The notes below the pieces were generated by a model. That model had not been told where the DNA came from. It saw only the letters and a program-made list of their open reading frames with translations, and did no database searches. A stretch of DNA of 64,000 nucleotides. Origin: Bog-756 sp963777665. GTDB lineage: Bacteria; Actinomycetota; Acidimicrobiia; Acidimicrobiales; RAAP-2. Within the stretch, counting starts at the first letter, position 1. Each line of letters starts with the position of its first letter. This document shows positions 16,907 to 25,560 of the stretch, in pieces. Where the stretch lies: NCBI GenBank assembly GCA_963777665.1, contig CAVZRJ010000006.1, positions 124,001-188,000 of the forward strand, in the 5' to 3' direction. The position numbers were made by a program, and so were the translations under genes.

Positions 16907-16935
16907 TATTGTGAGTGTTCAATCACTACCTTGTC
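16907..16935 (-). promoter_or_regulatory. tetR promoter with operator B
   Basis: On the minus strand TTGACA (16935-16930) and CACAAT (16912-16907) are spaced 18 bp. Between and over them lies TTGTGAGTG-TTCA-ATCACTACCT (16909-16931 on the plus strand), which matches operator A with four extra central bases and also reads as TGAnTGnnCAnTCA dyad symmetry. Repressor binding here would cover both promoter elements, giving autoregulation. Confidence 0.6.
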
Positions 16936-16988
16936 AAGGGGCACCACTGGCAGCAGGTAAATGGACTGTCGGCTCCCGGGAGCCGGGG

Positions 16989-16994
16989 TAGCGT
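16989..16994 (+). promoter_or_regulatory. -10 box giving a leaderless start for otsA
   Basis: TAGCGT is followed by 7 nt and then ATG 17002. There is no Shine-Dalgarno sequence before the ATG. Confidence 0.45.
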
Positions 16995-17001
16995 CCTTCG
17001 C

Positions 17002-18442
17002 ATGGGTGCCGCCTCCTCCCCCGCACCGGGGGACGGGCCACCGGCCGCACCGGACGGGCCGCTGGCCGATACCGTGCTCGTCTCCAACCGGGGACCGCTC
17101 TCCTTCCAGATCGAGGACGGTCTGCCGGTGCCCGGTCCGGTGGGAGGCGGACTGGCCGGGTCGCTCCACCCCCTCGTGGGCGGCACCGGGGCGACCTGGG
17201 TGGCCAGCGCCCTCGGCGAAGGAGATCGGGCTGCCGAGGCCGCCGGGATGATGTCGGTCGAGGGTCTGCGGGTCGAGCTCGTCGAACCGGACCCGCAGCT
17301 CTACAACCTCGCCTACAACGTCGTGTCGAACGGCACGCTCTGGTTCTGCCACCACCACCTTTTCGACGCGGCCCGCCGTCCCCGCACCGATCGACGGTGG
17401 ATGGAGGCGTGGGACGCGTACCCGCGCGTTCAACCGGCTGGTCGCCGAGCGGGTGGCTGCCGTCGCCCCCGATCGCGGGCGGATCCTGGTCCAGGACTAC
17501 CACCTCGCGCTGGTCGGGTCCGCGCTCCGCGACCTGCGCCCCGACCTGCGCACCGTCCACTTCACCCACACCCCGTTCGCCGACCCCTCGGTTCTGCGCA
17601 TGCTTCCGAGCGCGGTGGGCGACGAACTGCTGACCGCCATGGCGCGTTTCGGGGCCTGCGGGTTCCACTCGCCGCGTTGGGCCGACGCCTACCGCGCCGG
17701 CCTGACCACGTTCGGGGTGCCCTCACCCTCCGGGCCGCACACCTTCGTCTGTCCCCTCTCGACCGATCCGGATCGGCTTGCCGCGGCGGCCGGTGGAGCG
17801 GACGTGGGCGTCGCCCTGGACCGCATCGAGGACGCGGTCGGTGGATCCGACCGCCAGGTCATCGTCCGGGTCGACCGGCTCGAGCTCTCCAAGAACCTAC
17901 TGCGCGGCTTCTGGGCCTACGAGGAGCTCCTCGCGCAGGTTCCCGCCCACCGTGGACGGGTCGTCTTCGTCGCCCTCGCCTATCCGACCCGGCAGGGGCT
18001 CCCGGAGTACCTCGCCTATCAGGAAGAGGTCGAGACGACAGTCGAGCGGATCAACGAGCGGTGGGGAACGCCGGGATGGACGCCGATCGTGCTCGAGGTC
18101 GAGGACGACTACCCACGCTCGTTGGCGGCGCTCACCCGATCGGACGTGCTCCTCATCAATCCGGTCCGCGACGGCCTCAACCTGGTGGCCAAGGAGGGAC
18201 CGCTCATCAACACCCGGGACGGGGTCCTCGCCCTGTCCCGCGAAGCCGGGGCCTTCGACGAGCTCGGTGACGGCGCCCTCGAAGTCAACCCCTTCGACGT
18301 CACCGGGACCGCAACGGTGCTGGCCCGGGCGCTGGCCATGGACGCCGGCGAGCGCCGAGTGCGGGCCAAGATCCTCCGCGAGGCCATCGTCTCGCGGAGC
18401 CCGTCGGGCTGGCTGGACCGCCAGCTCGCCGAGGCGCGCTGA
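17002..18442 (+). pseudogene. otsA: Trehalose-6-phosphate synthase OtsA, broken by one +1 frameshift
   Basis: The GT20 protein would be ~480 aa. The first frame (17002 to ~17420) gives DTVLVSNRGPLSF, VGGGLAGSLHPL and WFCHHHLFD. The second (~17424 to 18442) gives QDYHLALVG, HTPFADPSVLRM, RVDRLELSKNLLRGF and NPVRDGLNLVAKEG, with all substrate-binding motifs intact. The join is at 17420-17428, where WDAY should continue into AFNRLVAERV: one extra C in TACCCGCGCG breaks it. It makes trehalose-6-phosphate from a nucleotide glucose and glucose-6-phosphate. All conserved motifs survive, so a sequence error is more likely than a dead gene. It converges on otsB. Confidence 0.85.
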
Positions 18443-18469
18443 CCCGAGCGGGCCGGGCGGCGGCTCCCG

Positions 18470-19237
18470 TTAGGGCCCCTCTTGCGGCAGCGGGGTGTCG
18501 GCCAGCCACGCGAGCAGCCCCACTGCGGCCTCGGGTCCCGTCAGGGTCAGGTCGGCGAGCGCGGCCACATCGGGTGCCGTCTCCTCGTCGATGACCGCCA
18601 CGGCCACCCCGTCCCGACCGTCTCTGGCCGCCCAGTCGGAGAGTGCGGTGAAGGCCGGCAGGTCCCCGAGATCGTCGCCCAGGTAGCAGGCCGCCGAGCA
18701 GGATCCGACAAGGCGCCGGAGGACCGTGCCCTTGTCGATCGCCAGGGGTGGACGCAGCTCGAGCGACCGGCGCCCGCGGTGCGCGACCAGCCCGGAGCGT
18801 CCCGCCTCTGCGGCCACCCGATCGGCCGCCCACCCGGCGGCCGCCGGAGCACGGCGCCAGTGGACGGTCACCGCCAGATCCTTGCTCTCCACCCCCACCC
18901 CCGCGGGGGTGTCGGCACCGAGGCGCCCGGCGACCTCGGCGACGACTGCCCGCCACGGCTCAGCGGCCGGCTCGACCACCACCCCGCCTCCCGCGGCCGC
19001 CGACTCGAGCCCGTAGAGCCCGATGAGGTGCACCCCCTCGGCTCCGGGGACCGCACCTGCTGTGCCCGCGGTGACCAGATGCTCGACCAGGAACGCCGCC
19101 GGACGCCCGGAGACGACGGCCACGACGCCGAACCGCCGGGCCAGGCGGGTCAGCAGCGTCGCCGTTCCCGGGAGGGGCCGGGCCGTCGCCGGATCCTCGA
19201 CGATGGGGGCGAGGGTCCCGTCGAAGTCCGTGACCAC
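18470..19237 (-). CDS. otsB: Trehalose-6-phosphate phosphatase OtsB
   Basis: A HAD-superfamily phosphatase. DFDGTLAPI holds the nucleophile and acid aspartates (D4, D6), then VVSGRP (motif II), the lysine of IDKG (motif III) and YLGDDLGDLPAF (motif IV). It removes the phosphate from trehalose-6-phosphate made by OtsA, which is convergent. The start is uncertain: GTG 19237 leaves only three residues before the nucleophile strand, while the frame stays open and homologue-like upstream (PEARNRLAPLLRRP), so a non-canonical start near 19330 overlapping the preceding stop is possible. Confidence 0.85.
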   Translation of the reverse strand: MVTDFDGTLAPIVEDPATARPLPGTATLLTRLARRFGVVAVVSGRPAAFLVEHLVTAGTAGAVPGAEGVHLIGLYGLESAAAGGGVVVEPAAEPWRAVVAEVAGRLGADTPAGVGVESKDLAVTVHWRRAPAAAGWAADRVAAEAGRSGLVAHRGRRSLELRPPLAIDKGTVLRRLVGSCSAACYLGDDLGDLPAFTALSDWAARDGRDGVAVAVIDEETAPDVAALADLTLTGPEAAVGLLAWLADTPLPQEGP

Positions 19238-19326
19238 GGCGGTCTCGCGCGGCCGTCGGAGCAGTGGGGCGAGGCGGTTCCGTGCCTCGGGCGTCGGGGC
19301 GACACCCGTGCCGCCGGGGGTCCCGG

Positions 19327-19893
19327 TCAGGAAACCGTGGTGGTGGTCGTGGCCGGGCCCGCGAGGTCGGGACCGACCGCTACCAGGACCTCGGCCGTGC
19401 CGATGGTGCTCACCGGTGCCGCTGTCGTGTACGGCAGGACTTCGCTGGAGGGCAGGCGGAGGGTTGCGGCAACCTCATCGGCCGCGGCCCTCTGACCTGC
19501 GACGTAGTACACGTGGGAGGTCGGTTGGTTCGTCGAGGCGTCGATCGGGGCCTGCGTTGTCCACCCGACCGCCTGGAGGCGGCTGGAGATGGTGGCCGCG
19601 GCCCCCGTCACGCCGGACGCATTCGCGACGAGGACCGGCACGTTGCTCGGAGGCCTCGGGGCCGTGGTGGTCGTGGTCGTCCTCGGGTGGGTTGTCGTGG
19701 TCGAAGCCGAGACCGGGCCCGTTCCGGCCGCTGACGCGGCGGTCGTCGGTGTCGAATGGATGCGGCCGAGCAGGAGCACCGTGGTCAGCACGAACACTGC
19801 CAGCACGAGGACGGCCCGCCCGATCGGCGCCTGGTGACCGTTCCCAGCCTGGCGTTCGGGGGGCTCCGCGTCGTTCGCCGGGGGATCGTCCAC
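19327..19893 (-). CDS. Membrane-anchored LytR_C-domain protein
   Basis: 188 aa from GTG 19893. A short acidic N-terminus is followed by one membrane helix (AVLVLAVFVLTTVLLLG), a Thr/Pro-rich linker, and a C-terminal LytR_C domain (VPVLVANASGVTGAAATISSRL onward), then a threonine-rich tail. LytR_C domains occur at the outer face of actinobacterial membranes, often after LCP cell-wall ligases; this one has no LCP domain. The function is unknown, probably envelope-linked. It lies between tRNA-Thr and otsB and may be cotranscribed with otsB. Confidence 0.75.
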   Translation of the reverse strand: MDDPPANDAEPPERQAGNGHQAPIGRAVLVLAVFVLTTVLLLGRIHSTPTTAASAAGTGPVSASTTTTHPRTTTTTTAPRPPSNVPVLVANASGVTGAAATISSRLQAVGWTTQAPIDASTNQPTSHVYYVAGQRAAADEVAATLRLPSSEVLPYTTAAPVSTIGTAEVLVAVGPDLAGPATTTTTVS

Positions 19894-20073
19894 TGCCGCC
19901 AGCCTGCCAACCGGGTCGTGGAGAAGCAAGCACCAGCCGTTCCGCCCCCGGATCGGGGCCTCCCGCTCCGGCAAAGCCGCGCCGGACCTGCCCGGACGAC
20001 CGCCCGGCGCAAGGGGTCCCCCACGGGCATCGGGGCCGTACACTGGCAGGGGCGTCCGCCGGCCGGGACTCCT

Positions 20074-20145
20074 GCCGGTGTGGCGCAGTGGTAGCGCAGA
20101 CGACTTGTAATCGTCAGGTCGTGGGTTCGACTCCCACCGCCGGCT
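20074..20145 (+). tRNA. tRNA-Thr (anticodon TGT)
   Basis: A complete cloverleaf: acceptor 20074-20080 pairing with 20138-20144 (one G-U), D stem GCGC/GCGC, anticodon stem GACGA/TCGTC around loop CTTGTAA (anticodon TGT), and T stem GTGGG/CCCAC around TTCGACT. CCA is not encoded. A second threonine tRNA (CGT) is at 52514-52586. Confidence 0.95.
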
Positions 20146-20333
20146 CGATCGGACCCCATCCGGGGTGCGGAATTCCCAGGGCCCGCACGGATGTAACGCG
20201 TTCCACCCGGTCGGGGACCGTCTTGTTGCCGGCGGAGGGCCCCGGAGCACTTCCGGGTAAGTTCTCGGTGTGGCAGCGGGGCGGCGTGCCCTGCACCGAC
20301 CATCCGATCCCCATCCGAACCGGAAGGAGCGGG

Positions 20334-21620
20334 ATGTCCGACCTCCTCACGACTGTCGACGACCAGATCCTGGCGGAGCGGTTCACCACCACCCGGCGAC
20401 TCACCGAGGAGCTCTCCGCACCGCTCTCGGCAGAGGACCAGACCGTCCAGTCGATGCCCGACGTGAGCCCGACCAAGTGGCATCGGGCCCATACCGCCTG
20501 GTTCTTCGAGACCTTCCTGTTGGCCCCCGGACTCGATGGCTACGAGACCTTCAACCCGGCCTTCGGCTACCTGTTCAACTCCTACTACGAGGGAATCGGT
20601 GCCCGGTACCCGCGTGCCGACCGCGGACTGGTGTCCCGCCCCGGGATCGCCGAGGTCGCCGACTACCGCCACCATGTGGACGCCGCCATGGCCCTCCTGT
20701 TCGAGCACGGCCTCGACCGCCACCGAGCCTTCCTGGTCGAGCTCGGCGTCCAGCACGAGCAACAGCACCAGGAGCTGCTGTTGATGGACATCAAGCACGT
20801 GCTCTCACGCAATCCCCTTCGCCCCGCCTACGCAGAGCACGACCTCCCCTGCCCGGGTCATCCGGGTCCCCTCACCTGGACCACCCATCCCGGCGGCACC
20901 ATGCCCATCGGTCACGGTGGCGGGGGGTTCGGTTTCGACAACGAGTTCCCCCGGCACCGGATCCACCTCGAGCCCTTCGCGCTCGCCGACCGCACGGTGA
21001 CCTGCGGTGAGTGGATGGCCTTCATCGACGACGGCGGCTACCGGCGCCCGGAGCTGTGGCTCTCCGACGGATGGGCCATGGTCACGACCGAGGGATGGGA
21101 GTCACCGTTCTACTGGACCGACCACAGAGGCACCTGGCACGAGTTCACCCTGGCCGGGGACGGCCCGGTCGACCCCACCCGGCCGGTCTGCCACGTGAGC
21201 TACTACGAGGCCGACGCCTACGCCCGTTGGGCCGGCCACCGTCTCCCCACCGAGGCCGAGTGGGAAGTGGTCACCGCCGCGCACGAGGTCGACCGCGGCA
21301 CCGCCGCGCGCCAAGCTGTGCAGGCCGCCCACCTCCTCGACACCGAGATCCTCCATCCCTCCGCGGTGGCCGAGGGGCGGGCCAGCCTCTTCGGCGACGT
21401 CTGGCAGTGGACGTCCAGCGCATACAGCCCGTACCCCGGTTTCGCCCCCGAGGCCGGGGCGGTGGGCGAGTACAACGGCAAGTTCATGGTCAACCAGTAC
21501 GTGCTCCGGGGCGGTTCGTGCGTGACCCCCCCGGACCACATCCGTGCCACCTACCGCAACTTCTTCCCTCCGTCCGCCCGTTGGGTCTTCTCCGGCCTGC
21601 GGCTGGCCCGCAACATCTGA
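20334..21620 (+). CDS. egtB: Ergothioneine biosynthesis sulfoxide synthase EgtB
   Basis: 428 aa with GGAAGGAG before ATG 20334. An N-terminal DinB-like domain supplies the iron ligands (H53 in KWHRAHTAWFFE; H141 and H145 in HEQQHQEL). A C-terminal formylglycine-generating-enzyme-like domain carries RLPTEAEWE, GDVWQWTSSAY and VLRGGSCVTP. EgtB joins trimethylhistidine to gamma-glutamylcysteine or cysteine with O2 to form the sulfoxide. It is followed 70 bp later by egtD, whose product supplies trimethylhistidine. No egtA, egtC or egtE is in the window. Confidence 0.93.
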   Translation: MSDLLTTVDDQILAERFTTTRRLTEELSAPLSAEDQTVQSMPDVSPTKWHRAHTAWFFETFLLAPGLDGYETFNPAFGYLFNSYYEGIGARYPRADRGLVSRPGIAEVADYRHHVDAAMALLFEHGLDRHRAFLVELGVQHEQQHQELLLMDIKHVLSRNPLRPAYAEHDLPCPGHPGPLTWTTHPGGTMPIGHGGGGFGFDNEFPRHRIHLEPFALADRTVTCGEWMAFIDDGGYRRPELWLSDGWAMVTTEGWESPFYWTDHRGTWHEFTLAGDGPVDPTRPVCHVSYYEADAYARWAGHRLPTEAEWEVVTAAHEVDRGTAARQAVQAAHLLDTEILHPSAVAEGRASLFGDVWQWTSSAYSPYPGFAPEAGAVGEYNGKFMVNQYVLRGGSCVTPPDHIRATYRNFFPPSARWVFSGLRLARNI

Positions 21621-21690
21621 TCCCGGAGAGACGAGGGGCCTTCGTCCACCGCGCCACCCGCGCCCAACGACCACGGAGACCACCGAGCCC

Positions 21691-22672
21691 ATGCCCAGCG
21701 TGATCCCCCCCACCATCGACGTCTACCTCTCGAGCAGCGACCTCCGGGACGCCATGGAGGCCGACGTGCGCTCCGGGTTGACCTCGGATCCCAAGCAGCT
21801 CCCGCCGGTCTACTTCTACGACGACCGGGGAAGCCGCCTGTTCGACGAGATCACCCGCCTGCCCGAGTACTACCCGACCCGGTCCGAGCGCTCGATCCTG
21901 GACGCCCACGCCAAGGACATGATCCTCCAGGCCGATGCCGACGTCCTGGTCGAGCTCGGCGCCGGCACCTGCGAGAAGTCGCGGGTCCTGCTCGACGCCA
22001 TGCAGTCGTGCGGCCGGCTCGGCCGCTACGTCCCTCTCGATGTCAGCGACACCACCCTGTGGGCCGCGGCCACCTCCCTGGCACAGGAGTACCCCGGCCT
22101 CTCCGTGCAGGCGGTCGTCGGCGATTTCCATCGCCATCTCGATCGGCTCGAGGGTGGGGACCGACGCCTCTTCGCCTTCCTCGGCGGGACCATCGGCAAC
22201 CTGGATCCCGACCAGCGAACCCGCTTCCTCGGCGACCTCGCCGCGGCAATGGTCCGCGGTGACCGGCTCCTGCTCGGCACCGACCTGATCAAGGACCGGG
22301 GCCGCCTGGTCGCGCGCCTACGACGACGCGGCCGGGGTGACCGCCGAGTTCAACCGCAACGTGCTCCACGTGCTCAACCGCGAGCTCGGCGCCGACTTCG
22401 CTCCGGAGCGTTTCGAACACGTGGCGCGCTGGAACGAACCCGACCAGCGCATCGAGATGTGGCTGCGCTCGCACGACGACTGCCGGATCCGCGTCGCCGA
22501 TCTCGACCTCGACCTCGAGTTCGCGGAGGGTGCGGAGATGCTCACCGAGATCAGCGTCAAGTTCTCGCCCGACGCCCTCGAGGCGGAGCTCACCAGATGC
22601 GGGTTCGAGGTCGAGGCGATGTGGCCGTCCGATGGCGACGAGTTCCTGCTGACGATGGCCCGTCGTCCCTGA
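21691..22672 (+). pseudogene. egtD: Histidine N-alpha-methyltransferase EgtD, broken by one +1 frameshift
   Basis: EgtD trimethylates histidine with SAM to hercynine. The first frame from ATG 21691 carries VYFYDDRGSRLFDEIT, LVELGAGTCEKSR, YVPLDVSDTTL and FLGGTIGNLDP; it is lost near 22311-22318. The second frame resumes with YDDAAGVTAEFNRNVLHVLN and runs to the normal end. One extra C in GTCGCGCGCCTAC accounts for the shift (RLVA should continue AYDDAAG). With that base removed the protein is ~326 aa, normal for the family. It lies directly after egtB. Confidence 0.88.
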
Positions 22673-22747
22673 AGCCGACGAGGACCCGCACCGGCGGTCT
22701 GCACGAGCGCGCTGTCCGATCCGACTGACCGACCCGACGGACGCCGG

Positions 22748-23767
22748 TCAGGACGGGCTGCCGGCCTCGGCCCTGCGGCGGGCCATGTCGAAGCAGGCGA
22801 TCGCCCCGGCGGTGGCGACGTTGAGGGACGAGAGGGTGCCGCGCTGGGGGATGGCAACCAACGCGTCGCAGCGCTTCCGGGTCAGCGCGGCGAGGCCCGA
22901 TCCCTCGGAGCCGAGCACCAGGGCCACCGGCTGGTCGCCCAGGGGGAGCTCGTAGAGGGACCGCCCGGCGTCCGCGACCAGGCCGACCGCCCAGACCCCC
23001 AGCGCACTGAGTTGCCGGAGGGCGGCGGGCACCCCGGCGACAAGGGCCATGGGCAGGTACTCGATCGCCCCGGCCGCCACCTTGGCCACGGTGGGCGTCA
23101 CGTGGGCCGAGCGGTGGCGGGGCAGGACGACGCCGGTGATCCCTGCGCACTCTGCGCTCCGGAAGAGCGCACCGAGATTGTGCGGATCGGTGATGCCGTC
23201 GAGGACCAGCAGGAACGGCAGGCGACCGCGTCCGGCCGGCGCGCAGAGCGTCTCGAGCGGAGTCTCCTCGATGGGGCGCGCCATGGCCACCACCCCCTGG
23301 GGCGCGTCGGTGCGGGCGGTGGCATCGATCCGACGGTTCGACACGTAGTCGATCCGGACCCGGCGGCGAGCCGCCAGCTGCTCGATGTCGTCGAGGATGC
23401 CCGCTGCGTCCATCCCTTCGGCCATCAGGAGCGACGTCACCGTCCGCCGGTTGGCATGGAGCAGCTCGCGGACCGCCTGACGGCCTTCGACCTGTTCGCC
23501 GCCGAGGCCCGGGGAACGCCGGGTGCGAACCGGCGGCGCTCCACGGCGTGCCGCTTCGCGCCGCGGCCCTGCGCCACCACCGGTCGCGGCGCGCCCGGCG
23601 CTGCTGCCCCCACCGTTCCGCACCGCCCGACGTCCTCCCGACCCGGCAGCAGCGCGCCCTCGTGACCCGGCGGCACCACCCCGTCCTCGACCGGACGGTG
23701 CCGCGCCCTTCGGTGCCGGTCGGGGTCGGCCCCCGCCGCGACCCCCGCCGGACGGAGCCGGGCTCAC
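22748..23767 (-). CDS. rlmB: 23S rRNA Gm2251 2'-O-methyltransferase RlmB (SpoU family)
   Basis: 339 aa from GTG 23767, overlapping the ispF stop by 4 bp (GTGA). The first ~85 residues are Gly/Arg/Ala-rich and probably disordered, as in actinobacterial homologues. Then come the substrate-binding domain (VEGRQAVRELL) and the trefoil-knot SpoU domain with DGITDPHNLGALFRSAE, LVLGSEGSGL and IPQRGTLSSLNVATAGAI. It methylates a guanosine in the ribosomal P loop. It is last in the carD-ispD-ispF-rlmB run; cysS, which sits between ispF and this gene in mycobacteria, is absent. Confidence 0.9.
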   Translation of the reverse strand: MSPAPSGGGRGGGRPRPAPKGAAPSGRGRGGAAGSRGRAAAGSGGRRAVRNGGGSSAGRAATGGGAGPRREAARRGAPPVRTRRSPGLGGEQVEGRQAVRELLHANRRTVTSLLMAEGMDAAGILDDIEQLAARRRVRIDYVSNRRIDATARTDAPQGVVAMARPIEETPLETLCAPAGRGRLPFLLVLDGITDPHNLGALFRSAECAGITGVVLPRHRSAHVTPTVAKVAAGAIEYLPMALVAGVPAALRQLSALGVWAVGLVADAGRSLYELPLGDQPVALVLGSEGSGLAALTRKRCDALVAIPQRGTLSSLNVATAGAIACFDMARRRAEAGSPS

Positions 23768-24279
23768 CGGGTGCCGCCGGCCGCGGTGACAGCGGAGAGC
23801 AGCACGCTGGCCGTACAGGCGATGCCCTCGGCCCGGCCCAGGGCCCCGAGTCCCTCCGCCCGGGTCGCCTTGACGTTGACCGGGGCACCGAGCACTCCGG
23901 TCAACACCTCGGCCATCCGGCTCGCATGGGGGGCGAGGACCGGCCGTTCGGCAACGATGGTGCAGTCGACGTTGACCGGGGTCCAGCCCGCCTTCCGGGC
24001 CAGTGCGACAACGTCTGCGAGGATGCGGATGCTGTCCGCCCCGGCCCACTGCGGATCGGTGTCCGGCGCGTGCCGACCGAGATCCCCGAGCCCGGCCGCG
24101 CCGAGCACCGCGTCGGCAATGGCGTGGGCCACCGCGTCGGCGTCGCTGTGCCCGGCGAGGCCCCGTACCCCGTCCCCGGTGATGGTCACGCCCCCGAGGA
24201 CCAGCGCCCGTCCGGGATCGTCGCTGAAGGCGTGCACGTCGATCCCCTGGCCCACCCGCAACAGCGGCGTCGGGCTCAC
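23764..24279 (-). CDS. ispF: 2-C-methyl-D-erythritol 2,4-cyclodiphosphate synthase
   Basis: 171 aa from GTG 24279, overlapping the ispD stop by 4 bp. The metal ligands D14 and H16 sit in GQGIDVHAF; GLAGHSDADAVAHAIADA and the C-terminal KATRAEGLGALGRAEGIA are diagnostic. It catalyses the fifth step of the MEP isoprenoid pathway, cyclising CDP-ME-2-phosphate. The ispD-ispF order is the common actinobacterial one and the overlaps imply a single operon. Confidence 0.95.
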   Translation of the reverse strand: MSPTPLLRVGQGIDVHAFSDDPGRALVLGGVTITGDGVRGLAGHSDADAVAHAIADAVLGAAGLGDLGRHAPDTDPQWAGADSIRILADVVALARKAGWTPVNVDCTIVAERPVLAPHASRMAEVLTGVLGAPVNVKATRAEGLGALGRAEGIACTASVLLSAVTAAGGTR

Positions 24280-24929
24280 CGGTCGGCTCCGGTCAGCAGC
24301 GCCGCGGCCAGTTCGAGGTCCTCGGCGCGGGTCAGCTTCAGATTGCCGGGGTCGCCCTCGACGGCGACGACGGGCAGTCCCGCCTCCTCGAGCAGCGCGG
24401 CATCGTCCGTCGACTCCTGCCCGGACCGGTGGGCCTCCCGCAGGGCATCGGCGGCGAAGGCCTGGGGGGTCTGGGCGGCTACCACCCCGTCGCGGTCGAG
24501 GGTCGCCACCACCCGACCGGCGGCAGTGCGTTTGAGGGTGTCGGTGACCGCGACCACCGGGACCGCGCCGAGGCCGTCGCCTCTGCGGACCACGTCGACC
24601 ACCGCTGCGAAGAGTGGCGCTGCGGCCAGCGGGCGGGCCGCGTCGTGGACCACGATGATGCCGGCCTCGGCGGGCACCGCGGCCAGGCCGGCCCGCACCG
24701 ATGCGGCACGGGTCGCCCCACCGGGCACCACCCGATCTGCCCCGAGCGCATCCTCCCCGGTCGACCCCGGCACAGGGGCGCGGTCGGCGACCTGCTCGGG
24801 CACCACAAGGACCACCCCGTCGGCAACCGTTCGGGCGGCAGCGACCGACCATGAGGCGACCGGACGGCCGGCCAGGGTGAGGAACTGCTTTGGACCGCCG
24901 AACCGTCGTCCCGATCCACCGGCCACCAC
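24276..24929 (-). CDS. ispD: 2-C-methyl-D-erythritol 4-phosphate cytidylyltransferase
   Basis: 217 aa. The CTP-binding loop is VVAGGSGRRFGGPKQF at the very start; VVHDAARPL, TLKRTAAGRV and AQTPQAF follow, all conserved in IspD. It makes CDP-methylerythritol from MEP and CTP. No ATG or GTG occurs upstream in frame before the carD stop, so GTG 24929 is taken even though it leaves a minimal N-terminus. It lies 26 bp after carD. Confidence 0.93.
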   Translation of the reverse strand: MVAGGSGRRFGGPKQFLTLAGRPVASWSVAAARTVADGVVLVVPEQVADRAPVPGSTGEDALGADRVVPGGATRAASVRAGLAAVPAEAGIIVVHDAARPLAAAPLFAAVVDVVRRGDGLGAVPVVAVTDTLKRTAAGRVVATLDRDGVVAAQTPQAFAADALREAHRSGQESTDDAALLEEAGLPVVAVEGDPGNLKLTRAEDLELAAALLTGADR

Positions 24930-24955
24930 GATGGCCCAGACCGATCCCGGTCGGC

Positions 24956-25432
24956 TCAGGGAAGCGCCTCGTTGAGACGGAGCTCGGCGGTCTCCTCGTC
25001 GACTCCCAAGGCGAAGGTGAGCTCCGACACCAGGATCTGGCGCGCCCGGCTCAGCATGCGCTTCTCGCCGGCGGACAGCCCCTTGTCCTTGTCGCGGATG
25101 GAGAGGTTCCGGACCACTTCGGCGACCTGGTAGATGTCACCCGACCGCAGCTTCTCCGAGTGGTTCTTGTAGCGGCGCGACCAGTTGGTCGGCATCCGGG
25201 CTTCCTTCTTGCGCAGCACCGCGAAGACCTCTTCGACCTCCTCGTCGTTGATGACCTCGCGCAGGCCCACGCCGTCGGTGTTGTCGGCAGGCACCATCAG
25301 GGTGAGGTCTCCGTAGGCGAGCTTGAGCACCAGGTACTCCTGCTTCTTGCCGAACGCCTCTTTGGTCTCGCGCTTCTCGACCACCGCCGCGCCGTGGTGC
25401 GGATAGACGACCTTGTCACCGATGTCGAACAC
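24956..25432 (-). CDS. carD: CarD-family RNA polymerase-binding transcription regulator
   Basis: 158 aa from GTG 25432 with GGAGGA upstream. The N-terminal RNAP-interaction domain reads VFDIGDKVVYPHHGAAVV and LKLAYGDLTLMVPADN; the helical C-terminal DNA-binding domain includes NWSRRYKNHSEKLRSGD and a conserved tryptophan. CarD binds the polymerase beta subunit and stabilises open complexes at rRNA and housekeeping promoters. It heads the operon to ispD, ispF and rlmB, the usual actinobacterial context. Confidence 0.95.
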   Translation of the reverse strand: MFDIGDKVVYPHHGAAVVEKRETKEAFGKKQEYLVLKLAYGDLTLMVPADNTDGVGLREVINDEEVEEVFAVLRKKEARMPTNWSRRYKNHSEKLRSGDIYQVAEVVRNLSIRDKDKGLSAGEKRMLSRARQILVSELTFALGVDEETAELRLNEALP

Positions 25433-25505
25433 CGTTCCTCCTGGCGTTACGGGCGCGGAACCCGGGCAGAGCTTTGTCAACGGGGCCGCGAAGGGAAAGC
25501 ATTCC

Positions 25506-25511
25506 ATTGTA
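25506..25511 (-). promoter_or_regulatory. Probable carD promoter -10
   Basis: TACAAT on the minus strand (25511-25506), a near-perfect -10, lies 74 bp before the carD start. The -35 at the right distance is poor. A weak inverted repeat (CGGGCCC/GGGCCCG) beyond it could be the end of the disA transcript. Confidence 0.4.
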
Positions 25512-25560
25512 CACGCTGCCGGGCCCGATCCCGCCCCGGGGGCCCGTGGGGACGCCCCAG

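Noticed and set aside
20150..20170. ACCCC/GGGGT hairpin just after tRNA-Thr(TGT) as a terminator
   Set aside because: Only a 5-bp stem and no T tract; not strong enough to call.
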